Shown here: piece after piece, positions 24,421 through 36,062 of the stretch
Layout: each line of letters opens with the position of its first letter
Numbering within the stretch: the first letter of the stretch is position 1
Assembly (NCBI GenBank): GCA_029641185.1
Contig: JAPWGK010000002.1
Location: 434,001 to 498,000, forward strand
Source of the DNA: Pseudofabraea citricarpa
Lineage: Eukaryota; Ascomycota; Leotiomycetes; Helotiales; Dermateaceae
Length of the DNA stretch: 64,000 bases
Reading direction: 5' to 3'
The notes under the pieces: model-generated
Told to the model about the DNA's origin: nothing
Seen by the model: only the letters and a program-made list of their open reading frames with translations
The model's database searches: none
Translations under genes and position numbers: made by a program

Positions 24421-26210
24421 TCACTGTCTGTCTCTCAAACAGATAATCTTAGTCCAGGGAGGATGCTCGTGTGGTTTGAAACGACAGACCCACGTCTCGC
24501 AAACATCACCATGCTCTCCGGCAATAGGGCAGTTATGGCCATAGATACAATCTTCTAGATCACAATCTTGCCCCTTTTGGCAAGGTGTTGCACGAGCTAA
24601 GAATCGAAGAGCGGTCATTTCGCTTTCGGAAATAGGATGGTCATGGATGAACATACATGCCGCTCCTTTGCCGCAGTGTCCTCGAATATAATGGTTGTTG
24701 CAGAGTTTTTCGTCGGCAGCCCGTCCTTTGACTTTGTTCAAAATAGTAGAGTTTACTGCCAGAGGAGGATCGCAACCACGCGGCCCAGGTACCCAAGGTT
24801 CCCTGGCGGGGGCTGATAGTTGAGGTGATGGCTTTCTAGCTACATTGACAGACTTGAGTGGGATTGTTGAGTTTGGTGGTGGACCTGATGTTATGTTCGC
24901 CCAAGATGACGAAGAAGCGGGCTGTGAAATTGGACCCTTAACAAGTTGCTTGTCTACTGTAGGCTTTGGCGTTGATTTGATGACGGGCCTAATTTTGATG
25001 CTGGCCGCTTCCAGCTCCATAAAAAGATTACAATCATTGAACTGTGAAAGTGCTTCACTTTGCTGAATAGTCTCAATTATCAAATCGGACCGGGGATCCC
25101 TAGAACTTCCTAGCATAATATTATTGCAATTGCTCTGCTGCAGGTGCCACTGAGCAGTGGCTAGAATAAATTAGCCTCATCCTTGGAAGCGGAGGGGAAG
25201 CGTACCTAGCATTTTTGAGTTTACTCTATCTTCACCTTGTCCACAATCAACTAGATCAAACAGTACATCGCCAGACAGAAATGCTGTTGTAAAACCAGCC
25301 GTAAATTCACTGACAGTCTCAATATCGTTCACAATGCCGCTTCGCACCATTGCGTGAGCTAACCCTGTAACATTGGCATACACGGTGGCAATAAATTTTG
25401 GCGGTTTGCTGTCCATAGGCCCGGCCACATGCTGTGATTTAATACACTCTAACAGATTCTCGGCAGCTTTTCGTCCGCCATCACTCCCTTGCTTGACTAA
25501 TGACTCATTGAACTATCATGCAAAAGTCAAAACAATGCTCACATGATATGAGAATGGAGCATGTGGAGACTCACGAATAATTCATCGCCGTTGATTAGAG
25601 CTAAAACATAGGGACTTTGATTCTGTAAGGCGGTCAGTACCAAGTATGAAAAGGTATCCAGATGACAGTTTTCGAAATATGCAGTCTCCAATGGTATGAT
25701 AGCTGAACTAGCACTACAATGCTCAATGCCCAGAACTTTCTGTACGAGAGATAAAAATAAAAAAACTCTTAGTTGCCGAAGCTATGCATGTATCTAGCAT
25801 AACGTTCATAGGTCTTAGAATTATTCGACGGTATGGTAGAAAGACAGCAGTAGACTCAGGTTACCTACATCTTTAAGATTCGACACATCGGTATTCAGGC
25901 GATCTATCCATCGGGAATATTCATACCGCTCCATGACCGACGTTTTGAGAGCGTCGCCTTGATCTTGCTCAATCTTTTTCAATTCGTTGACTTGGTGTTC
26001 TAAATCTCTTGATTTTGTCAAAAGCATAGTGTTGTAATCGACCAAGTCCCGGAGAAGGTCATCTGTGGCGGTTCGAGTTCGGTCCCAGTCTTTTTGTTGC
26101 CTATTCACACGATCTCTAAATGTGTTTCTAATGTCCTCAGAGGTCTGCGGTGGACTTGGGATGCCAAACCCTGCCCCAAAGGCAAAATCGGACGGCCGAA
26201 AATTCTGCAT
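24421..26210 (-). CDS. CCCH-type zinc-finger protein
   Basis: Fungal protein of 517 aa with an N-terminal coiled-coil, a central globular domain and C-terminal CCCH fingers, probably binding RNA or DNA. Exons 26210-25869, 25739-25575, 25512-25206 and 25160-24421, with introns of 129, 62 and 45 bp. Residues 20-115 are charged and helical (NRQQKDWDRTRTATDD.., LEHQVNELKKIEQDQG). The central domain starts near PYVLALINGDELF and contains LVKQGSDGGRKAAENLL and IATVYANVTGLAHAM, the pattern of the domain that accompanies these fingers in filamentous fungi. Finger one is C425-x8-C434-x5-C440-x3-H444. A second, C-x5-C-x4-C-x3-H, follows directly. The first intron is the least certain: a donor 4 bases further downstream exists but breaks the frame. 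Confidence 0.85.
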
Positions 26211-26887
26211 TTTGTATTGTACTGTGCAGACGGGTCTGTTATGAAATGTTGGGCTGGGATTCGCAAGTCAAGGTTCGGAGATGGTATGCTTTCGAGTACT
26301 CGAGAGCATGCAATTGCTCAAAGGGCTTCAGTTACTATAATTGGTGAGCATCAATTAAGATTTTAGAGAGTCTGCGAACATACCAGCCCTGTGTAACTAT
26401 ACAGATTGGGAAGCTGAGTCTGTCGGCAGTGATGGCCAGTTGCAGCTCAGGAATGATTTCAGGATTGTACGTGAGGAACAAAATGGTGCGCAGAAGACTT
26501 TAATAAGATGCTCGGGAAGCTCGATCGGTTGAATCAGAGTTTGATGGTGTTTGGGCCCGGGTGATGGCTTTTCGAGATGGTGAAAAAAAGTGCACCGGGT
26601 GGTAGGACTTGGGTCGCGTCGGCCGTAATTATGACGGAGTGGTTGGTGTTCGCAGGCAGTACGTCGGGACTAGAGGTTAATTAGGCGGTGACCAGCTCAA
26701 GCGGCTGCTAAATGATGAGCGTTGGGGAGAGGGAAGAGGGAAGAGGGAGAGAAAGAGAGAGAGAGAGAGAAGAAAAGGGAGAAGAAGAAAAAGAAGAAGG
26801 ACTAGAGGATGAAAACATTTAAGGAGGTGCGGGCATGATATTTCTGTCACTTTCCGTTTGAATGGGCCTGAGCTATGGTTTGGTTTT

Positions 26888-26919
26888 GCTGCTGCTGCTG
26901 CTGCTACTGCTGCTACTGT
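26888..26919. repeat. (GCT)n trinucleotide repeat
   Basis: Six perfect GCT units followed by ACT-interrupted units. It lies outside any supported gene. Confidence 0.8.
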
Positions 26920-27772
26920 ATTGCAAGCTGTCTGGCGGCTGGCTGGCTGTATTGCTGCTGCTGTATGCCTGAAATGGCGCATCCTGGCTGATTTGACGGC
27001 TTCTGGCTTGTTGGAAGCGCTGGGCTGCAGTCTCCCATGCCCGCCAACCTGCCAACCTGCCTTGCTCGGGCGTCAAGGCATATCGACTGCGCTGTCCTTT
27101 TCTGTGTGCAGATAGTCGGTGAGACGGTTGCTGTTTGCTGGCTGCTGGCTGCTCGCTGTTGGCTGGTGCCCGTTGGACAGAGAACTGGATGGGGAAAGCC
27201 ACAGCATCTGCACTGCCTCATGCCCTGGAGGGTACAGTAGAGGGGTTGTGGGTGGATGATCACGTGTGCCATATGTTTTGGTTCTTTGGTGCTTTCTCCA
27301 CAGCCTGAGCTTGCAACGAACTACGAATATTTGGTACGAAGCTACTTCTTAGTTCAACCTGGTAACTCATCTCTGGTTGAGACATCCAAGCTCGCTGGAC
27401 TCCACCCTCCCGCCAGTTCCTTGTCTGTTCAACTAGATCCAGAAACCTGGGGCTGAGATGATGATACTTTTATGTTTCACAAGCCAATAATCGAAAGCTT
27501 ATACCCGTTCTTAAATGTTTGTGCCGGGTTTGGGGCCTGTATGGCTTGCTAATTAAAGTAGCTCCTTATAGTTCTTGTCTCGGTACGCTAGATTGTTGGC
27601 GCCAAAATGATAGGTAAATATAGCAGGAGGTCTAGATCACATCGACCGTCGCAATATCATCACTAGCTGCCTTCTTAATTTATTAGGAAATGCCTCAGAA
27701 GTAATACCTCTATAAAAACGTCTAAAATTCTAATCCAAGGTGGAATTAGTAATACTTGGATACCTTTCTGCC

Positions 27773-27790
27773 TTTTTTTTTTTTTTTTTT
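27773..27790. repeat. 18-base poly-T run
   Basis: Perfect T18 in AT-rich non-coding DNA. It could be the poly-A tail of a minus-strand retroposed sequence, but no element body is recognisable next to it. Confidence 0.8.
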
Positions 27791-29538
27791 GGTGCTATCG
27801 TAATGAACCTCTCAGCTCCAATCAACTTCATCTAATCTGGACGATTTTAATACCTCTACCAAAAGCATCCTAGCATATCAGTAAAAGCCAAGGGTGAAAA
27901 TAAATAAGCTATCAAGTGCCTCGTCCAATTAGAGGCTTTGAGCTAAGGTAAAATCTAAGGGTAGCTGGAGCATCAGTGTCTATCGGCATAATAACCCACC
28001 TGAGATAGCACATGGCCGTATATGCCCTATATGCCCAATAGTGAATATACAGCCAGCTATATAACCAGGAAATCCTTACGATCCCTTCAATAGATTATAT
28101 TTTAACTGACTTTCGTATGAATCCAACAAGTGAATTCCTACGTGAAGTTGAGAGGCTAAGAACCTATTCGATCACCTCTGAACCGATGTATCGCCACTGC
28201 CTTTAACTTTTCTTAGGCCATTTTCATCTAAAGGTGTTTCAAATTTGGTTCTCGATAAATGGCAGCCTCTGGAAATCAAAAACCAGATATCAACGAGAGG
28301 CATGATTGTCATGAGATTTGCTTTTCAAAAACACGGAAGAGTCACAGCACCATATAGAAGTCATCTTGAAGGTGGAGAGCGGGAGTTGAAGAATCATGGT
28401 CAAGGTAGGCGCGCTCACCAGCCAGATTCACCCCAACGCGTAGGCCGTTCAATAAATCGAAACACAACAAAAAAAGCACCAAAAAGAAACCGCACAAGCA
28501 CAGCACAACGACAAAACAAGCCAGGGACACGGTACCGAGACCAGAATACACTCCAGGCCGTTCTCCAACACGAGGAGCAAAAAGAGAACGAGAAAGGGAA
28601 AAAAAATTGAGGCAACCCAATGAGCAACTTCGGATCTCGAGCTCGAGCAACCCGATAAGCAACTCTCTTTTGGAGTCCGGGAATTATGCGAGCGACATAA
28701 GTTCTTACAAAGTCTGGGAATTACACCGCCAGCGTCAGTTCTGATCTACTGGCTTTTGTTGAGACCAATTCTCCTATTTTGATTCTTATGTTTGCCTCCA
28801 GGTTTGGGGTGAAGGGGGCGCGCACAGCTTCACGTGAGTAGCGAGGGGGAAGTTAACCGAGTGACTTGCGCGGACTCTAAGAATGCTACAAGATAACTTC
28901 AAACTTGTTTATCTGGAGAGGAATCGGGATCAGATGTGATAATCTTAACAGTCTTTATCGTCAGGTTCTCAGAGCACAGATACGTTGGTTATTATCACAT
29001 ATAATCAACATTTCTTCAAAAGTATGTTCTTACACAAGGTGTATATCAGGTAAAATGTCGTTCTGTTACCATGAATGAAGTTCATTCATCCTACTTGAGT
29101 AACATTGCATACTGGAGAGTAAAACCCCTGCTGCATCTTGGGATTCACACTTGAAGCGTCCCTCGCTCATCTCATCAAAGCAGGTATCAGATGAACAATG
29201 AATTATAGTCAAGATATCCGAACCCTCTATCCACACTGTTTACAATCATTTGCTCCGGCTGAACCACCCCAACTCTGAGTCCAGAGATGGCAATGCCAAA
29301 TTGCAGCCTAATTTTGCTTGACATAATGAGACACCATAATGTCATTTCCATCCTTGTCTAGCTCAAAGCAGGTGTAGTGCTTGCGCTGGTCCTTATCGAT
29401 CTGGTGTTTGGGTGACATAATTCATAGCAACTTACAACCTTGGTGAATTCTTCCTTGGTACTTAGAGGATGGAAAATCTGCAGAGCGTGTTCTCAGCATG
29501 TTAAAGATGACTCGCTCAAACAATACCAACTTACTGCC

Positions 29539-30825
29539 ATGCTTTCCTCGCGCTCGTTTTTGATCTTGAGATCTGCTTCATTGGCGCCACTGGTTACTGC
29601 TTCCTATACTTTTAATCAACCAAGCCGGTCAGGGACCACCTGCTGGAGCAACGCAAGATTACCACGGCATTATTGCGCAATGTCTACAAATGGCCCAGCA
29701 CAAAAGGTGCCTATGAATACTATCTCCTCGAATGTTAGAATAGCTGGCCAATCCGGGCGAAAGTATCTGATCTGTCAAACGATACAGGAAAGGGGTCCGC
29801 ATCATGTTTGTTTGGCAACGTATGTGGTCCCGAATATTCACCGTGCTCATTGTTTTAACTGCTAATAGCGATATAAAGGGACGGGAATAAGAAATTCATT
29901 ATGAAAGACGTCCCTAGCTCTCAGCTTGGATATCTACGAGATATATATAGCACTCTTTCCGGAAACCAATACCTTCGGCTTCCAGAAGATGAAATCCCAG
30001 GCCAGTCAATGTTTGTCTACAAGTATTTTGCCGACCACTTCCTATTCTTCGCTCAAAAGGACCTGCCAAGTTTGGCGATCAAGAGAATTCTCCGAGACAC
30101 TCTTTGCGGGATCGCTGCATTGCACGAGCAGGATATTGTTCATACAGGTAAGTTGATCACGTTACAATAAATGCGACGCTAATCAATCAACCACAGATAT
30201 CAAGGCAAATAATATTCTTATTGACTGGGAGGATTCTGGGAGCGGAATAGCTATTAAGAAGGTGCAGCTTGCTGATATCGAAGATGCTACCCGTGTCAAT
30301 TCGGACATGAACATTGTCGACCTCCAAGTTGGGAATTTAATGTGGCGTAGCCCAGAAGCACATACCCAGGCCCGCGTCAACAAACCATCCGATATCTTCT
30401 CGTTCGGAATCGTTGTAAGCCACAAGACTTAACCCTGAAACATATTTTAAATATGAATCCAACTGATCATCGAATAGTGTATATATGCTGTGACCAAGCA
30501 AGTTATCTTCGCTGTGGAAGAAGAAGATCTTGGTGAAGGTGAAGAACCCTTAGCCGTAATATTGGAACGCCAGATCTCCTACTTTGCAGATGAAGAAGGA
30601 CTGTCAGGTCTTTTAAAACACTTGGGCAATAGTCCGTGGTGTCAAGTTCTAGAAGTACTTCGTGATGGGTTTAATAGCGCCAATCCTCGAAAACCTGTGT
30701 CTCTGTGGACCGGCATTGACGACGACTTTAAGGATCTACTGGTAGGGCTGACAAAGTTTGATCCTGCACAGAGGATTACGGCAAAAGAGGCGTTACAACA
30801 CGAATGGTTCAAGGATGTACTATAA
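29539..30825 (+). CDS. Divergent serine/threonine kinase-like protein
   Basis: 371 aa from exons 29539-29819, 29879-30147, 30197-30414 and 30478-30825 (introns 59, 49 and 63 bp). Kinase landmarks: putative beta-3 lysine K103 in FIMKD, catalytic loop H182-T-D184-I-K-A-N-N189, D210-I-E in place of DFG, a WRSPEA segment as APE equivalent, SDIFSFGIV of helix F, and a C-terminal TAKEALQHEWF of helix I. This is the fungal HTD-type kinase family that is often multi-copy. There is no glycine-rich loop. The Ser/Arg-rich N-terminus (MLSSRSFLILRSASLAPLVT) looks like a mitochondrial presequence. The first intron uses the AAAG acceptor at 29878; the closer TAATAG acceptor would give a stop. Catalytic D and Asn are kept, so activity is possible; substrate unknown. 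Confidence 0.82.
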
Positions 30826-31082
30826 GCATAAATGCTAATTCATAAGTTCGTGAGCAAATGATGTTAAGAGTTGATAATCACGTTCTGTGGACGGGCTACA
30901 GTTAGGTATTTTATTTTAGGCATTAGCGATTCCTGAGAAATTCAAATTATGAGTTTCAGTTCAAGTCGAGAAATGGAACAATAACATTAAAAAGCAAACT
31001 TCGTGCAAGCTTTCAGAATCCATCAAAGAAATATGGTATTTTTTTGCTCTCGCTATTACAATATATCAGGATTTTGAATTAT

Positions 31083-32041
31083 CTATGCCTTCTTTGCATA
31101 TTTAGCAACGACTGCCTTCACATCAGCATCGCTCAACGTCTTAACACCAAGCAGAGCGTTATCAGTCTTCGCAAAACTTCCTCCATACCCTGCTCCAAAG
31201 ATAGCGCGGAACAAGAATGAAAACCAGACACCGTCATGGATGTTTCCACTCTGGAGGTCCGCAAATGCTTTCTTCTCCAACTCAGCTGTGTCTGTGGTGG
31301 TAACAGTCCATTCCTCTCCCGGTGTAAACTCCTTTGCGTATGCCAAAAGCTGATTCTGGGTGACGACGGCTTCGTGCACGCGGATCTCCTTGTTCTTGGT
31401 CTCTGGGAACTTGGCCAAGACACTCGCGGTAGCGGTTCCAACGGCAGCCAAGGTAGTAGCACTGAACTTGCTGTCGCCGCCATCATGAAGAGTGGCCTGC
31501 TTTGCTGCTGGGTTAAGAAGGAAGCCGACTTGTAGACCCCAGTCCAAGAAAGCTCCATTGTAGATGAAGGCGTAGGAGATCTTGCCTTCAGCTGCCTTGG
31601 TCTTCAAGTAATCCTCGACGGCGACCTTGGCCCCGTAGACTGGTAGGGCTTTGGCGAGTGGGTTTGTGATGTCGCATCCAAATTCTGAAGGAACGAAGAG
31701 CTTTACTCCAGCAGCGATAGCAGCGTCGACAATTAGTGATTGAGAACCAAGGGATTCGGGGGTACCGAAAGTGCAAACAACAGCGTCTTGTCCCTTCAAA
31801 GCCGCAGTCAAAGATTCAAGGGAAGCAAAGTCGGCCTCGGCTCGCTTGACACCTGCTGGGAAGGTGGATTTGCTGTTTGGTCGAACCAGGGCGGTCACGT
31901 GGAATTTTCCTTCAAGTAAACCGGTAAGAACAGCTGGGCCCAAGTTTCCTGATGCCTGATGAAAGGATTAGTTTTGAGTTGAGAAAGTTGACAGTTATGT
32001 TCACTCACTCCAGCGAGAACGACGTTCTTGATTTCAGACAT
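31083..32041 (-). CDS. NmrA-like / isoflavone reductase-like NAD(P)-binding protein
   Basis: Atypical short-chain dehydrogenase of 301 aa, probably a cytosolic NAD(P)H-dependent reductase or redox sensor. Exon 1 (32041-32009) encodes only 11 residues. A 53-bp intron (GTGAGT..TCAG) joins it to 31955-31083, and the joint completes the Rossmann motif G11-A-S-G-N-L-G17. ALVRPNSKS follows as the beta-2 NADP-type segment, then DAVVCTFG, KLFVPSEFGCD, and the C-terminal substrate lobe. Length and order match fungal NmrA-family/phenylcoumaran-benzylic-ether-reductase-like proteins. Convergent with the kinase gene, 257 bp between stops. Substrate cannot be predicted. Confidence 0.88.
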
Positions 32042-33988
32042 TTTAGCGAGTAGATTTGGTGAAGCTATTCGGATGATATTCGGTTAAAGTTTTGTAGTAA
32101 GTTGGAGTTGTGAAGAGGAGTTGTTATGATCTGCTGAGCTAAAGGTATACATCTTTCTACTTATATACCAGCAGACTGCTGAATAAAGCCAGATCAGAAC
32201 TGAGCTTTGAATTGGCGCTCAAATTCCGCTTTGCATAAGCAGGCCATTTACTTGAGGTGCCGTTCCACTAGGCGACGGCGTATCCCACCGCTCGGCTGCC
32301 AGAACTCAAAGTGATTGGTCGGGAACGTCTCGAAATCCCGCCAAGCTTTATATCAAGTATGGAGTATGAGGTTTGTATTACAACATTTCGCGGCAGGATC
32401 GCGAGTGCTTTGAGATCTGAGCGACGGTATATCGCTTTTCTCGGACCGGTGTGCGTCACATTGCCGACGCTCCACATGTGCCGCTTTGGAGTGTCATCGT
32501 ATTCGTAGCATTGCATGTGTCGGCGAAGGCACACCGATCGATTGGCCGTGTTCTATATGCAGCTTTTGTGGTTGTTCTCAGACAGCTGCATGACTGCATG
32601 GTGGATGTCAAAACTGCGGTGCAGTTCTTCAGTGCATTGGTTTTGTTGCAGCATCACTACGTAAACAAAATTCAAAGATTCTGCAGCAATTTGAACTTAG
32701 GAGTGAGCGTTTTTTGGTGCTTGGAAGCTACTATCGAAGCTGGCAATAATTCCGCATACGATTAGTAGGATTTGCCTATATCTATTAGAGAACTCAGTAT
32801 GTTCTAAGTATCTCAATGAATATCATAAGAAAGAGCCCGTATTCATTGCATATGCTACCAGCCTATATTAGCAGATTTGTTGTAATTCAGCTCTGCTTAT
32901 CTGACATTTTCTCTTCCGCAAGAATTTAAATTGCTAAACATGGTCCTCGGCATTACAAGCATCTTATTATCTTTCAATGCTCGCTTAATCTGGGTGACTT
33001 GAGACGAAAAGTCGAAAGACCTCATCGATACTCTAAAATCTACATAGCTTTTCTTGTAGATGAATGATGTTACATGAGTACTCAGACACCGGGAAATAGA
33101 ATTTAACTGTATAGGCAATTTCAAAACGAGCAGTTGGGTATATAATTTGCTAGAAACCTTCCAGTAGCTCGGGCCCTAAAATGCTACAATCATGACACAG
33201 GCAACGGCACTTGTTTTGTTTTAGTAAAGTTTTATTTGTGGCACAAGAGCAAAAAGGAGTTAAGTAGACGATTGAGGTCTTCACTTAAACGTCGCCAAAA
33301 TCATTATAGCTATACTTCTATTTTATACTAAATTACCTTCACTATTGTTTCCTGGTGGCTAGATTTCACCATCCCGAAGTAATTAAATGCTACTTTTGAC
33401 TTATGTGAAGAGAAACTTACCAGAGTCCCTCACTCGTATGAGCTTTAGCAGCGCAACCATCTTCACACAAAACATCCGGCGTGCACATTGACTCGCTAAA
33501 AAAATATTCAGGTAGGTACGGTGTGGATTAGCTCGACAATTGATTCTGATGACAGAGTTCCTTTTGGTGGCAAAATAAAATCTGGCATTGGCTGCGAACT
33601 GGGCGAGGCAGGGTTGAATGCATACAGTACCCTCAAAGCCGTGCATGTGAATCTAGGATTCGACCTAAGTGCCGATCTAAAGGAATAAGTGGCCACTCAA
33701 TAAATATAATTGATATAGTACTTCTCTTTCTTCCTTAGGGAAATTAATAACTTTCGAATACGAGTATTACTGCGGTGCCCGTTGATCTATTGATTATAGT
33801 TAACTAACAATTTCTTATACTTTGAAAAAACCAGACGGGGGGGAAGGTATATCGGGGGTAGACGATTAATCTCATCCTTCGAGCCATTGTTCTTTGGATC
33901 CACGAAACTCGCTGGTGCTTGTAGCAAGGAAAATGTCCCAGGTTAAGCTATCCCGCATATTCCTAGACTGGTAGCAGAGATTGAGCTA
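32042..33988. other. Gene-free AT-rich interval
   Basis: Left part is the 5' flank of the NmrA-like gene, the rest AT-rich. Short frames exist (for example minus 33124-32897) without recognisable family sequence. A G-run (GGGGGGG) occurs near 33836-33842. Nothing further can be supported. Confidence 0.45.
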
Positions 33989-35601
33989 TTAGCTTTGCAC
34001 TCCTTCTCGAATTATCTGTTCCATCTGGATCTGCCGCAATGAGACAGGGCGAATGACCGGCCTTGACAGTCTCAAATGGCGTATGGCATCACCATGAGAC
34101 TTGACACAAGCACCAGCATCCAGCAACTCCTTGACGATAACATGCCCTTGGCCGTGATGCCTCAGTGCTACGGAGTTCCAAGCCTGGATCACGTCAGGTC
34201 GCAGGGTCAATGGCCACGTTCCTCTCCAGGTTATTACAGCAAGTCGCTCTCGCTCAGGTCGCTGGTACTTGAAGAGCATCGCCAGTCCCTTTTTTCCGTT
34301 CCATATTTCCATTGTTTCAAGATTTGGCATTTTCATGGCCGCCGCTGCTGCTGCCTGGAGCATGTCATCCAACTCTGTCGGGCTCTCCTGTGGCACAAGC
34401 AGTTGTGAAGTCATCGCAAGCCAAGTTAAGTTGGGCCACTTCCAGGAAAGTTCTCGGGCATCAAAAAAATGGCTAGCGTCCACTATGAACGACGCCGAGA
34501 GGTGTTCAAGCGTGAGACTGGCGTTAGCAACTGCTCGGCTAACAGAAGAGGATGGTATTCGCGTAGGGCTAGAGTGGCTTGGGTAACTAGCTGCGTACAT
34601 TTCGTTGAAATTCTCGAAGAGTACGAGTCTCCGTAGTCGATCGGAAGAGAGCGATTCAAAAAGAACTTGTAAATCTACAAAGAACAAGAGTATTAGCAGG
34701 TTACCAGCAGCCAATAGTATAACTAGAACACAAAAGTGGCGGAGAACGATGAACTGATGCAGTGGCACTCACCTTGGTCCGTCCACGTCTGTAGCATATC
34801 TAGCCATTCCCTCCAAGGCTCGTAATGAATTTCCTGGAGTCCAGGCAGACGGGCAAACATATGTGCTAACGCGGTCGGCTTCCATCGTCGGCGGGTTTGT
34901 TGACGGAGGAGCACACCTGTTACTGCCGGGACTATTGGCAGTTGCTGCCACCACTGGGCTTCTTGTTCTTTGTTAAACAGTCCCTCGTCCATGATTTCGT
35001 CAAAAACTTTGAAGATATCAGCAGTGGTGGGAGCGGAAATTTGACTACCAGCAACCCATCCGTGGTAGTGATCGTTAGTTGTGACCAGCATCGACTGCTC
35101 TGCGTGTTGATCCCGGCCACACATATCGGAAGCAAAATCAGGCTCAAAGGTCAGATATTTGAAGCAATGCTCTGAGTCACTGGGGGAGTAGATGCTGATA
35201 TCTAGCAGCAAGCTACCGTCTGGTTCCCATGCGCCAAGTGTTGAGAAGAGATATAGGAGTGCTGTGGTGATTAGGGTATTATCTGCGCTGCTTAGGCCAA
35301 CCGTTTCTCGATTGAGAGCTTTACATTTGGTGCAATCGTATTCTTCGAGTTCCAAGCAAAGCCAAATATAGCGTACGAGACTCCTATTGCGATGAACCAT
35401 GGAACCAAAATCGGCGACGCGTGACGAGGTCAGCTTGATACGGGAGAAGTTATGCGGCTCGATGATCATCTGCCACTCTCGTGACACTGTGGCGAAGTCA
35501 GCCAAGCTACAACCGTCCTGTAGTAAGACTTCCAAGACCATAAAACGAATCTCTGCGGGAAAGCAGTGCCAAGATATCATGTTGGCTGTCATCAGCGACA
35601 T
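33989..35601 (-). CDS. DUF6546/F-box-like fungal protein
   Basis: 504 aa from exons 35601-34773 and 34674-33989 (98-bp intron, GTGAGT..TGTAG, joint WTDQ-D-LQVLFESL). The N-terminus WHCFPAEIRFMVLEVLL followed by DFATVSREWQ is F-box-like, which would make it a possible SCF ubiquitin-ligase adaptor. The rest matches a fungal family I recall under DUF6546: RNRSLVRYIWLCLELEEYDC, LLLDISIYSPSDSEHCFKYL, RLPGLQEIHYEPWREW, LRRLVLFENFNE, LKMPNLETMEIWNG-type and ITWRGTW segments. An upstream TTG frame adds six residues; the first ATG is 35601. The biochemical role is unknown. Divergent from the radical SAM gene. Confidence 0.82.
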
Positions 35602-36062
35602 TATTGTCACTGTCGTCAATAATGACAGGAGAATAGGTCGATAGAAGAAATGGATCGGCGGAACTGAAGATTTAGCTTCTCAAACAACTATTGGGTAGAT
35701 TCCTCTTGATTTGTCGGGGTTGTGGGCGAGTGGATGAAGATTCACGGTGAGGTCGGTATTTAATAGGGCACGATTTAAATAGCGACAAAATACCAAGCCG
35801 CTAGTGCTAGGGCTTTACTATATATATAGTGATCACGTGTCCAGACACGCTCTTTACATGTGACTGACTTTGGCCGCCTGTCACATAAATAATCAATTAA
35901 TACTTTAGCTTGACTCCGTATATTATCGCAAGGTCGACTATTACATCACATCCCTGACTAATCTCAAAACTCGGCATTGGGTAGACGTCATAGCTCTACA
36001 CAGCACAAGCAAAAGCATGTCAGCTTTGTACTAATGCAACAGAAGTACACACCGTGTAGACA
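35602..36062. promoter_or_regulatory. Divergent interval between the DUF6546-like and radical SAM genes
   Basis: 461 bp between start codons; promoters of both genes are expected here. It contains a TATATATATAG stretch near 35819-35829 and CACGTGTC near 35835. No other structure was seen. Confidence 0.4.

Larger units (their letters stand above)
26211..29538. other. Gene-free interval with low-complexity sequence
   Basis: No gene supported. The first part is the 5' flank of the CCCH gene, with a GA-rich run (about 26730-26800) and a (GCT)n block (26888-26919). Further right is an AT-rich part with an 18-base T run (27773-27790). The frames seen are low-complexity. A CACGTGAG E-box-like site occurs near 28831. 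Confidence 0.5.

Noticed and set aside
29865..29905. Apparent frameshift after the first kinase exon
   Set aside because: Using the AAAG acceptor at 29878 instead of the TAATAG acceptor keeps the frame and gives the expected NKKFIMKD sequence.
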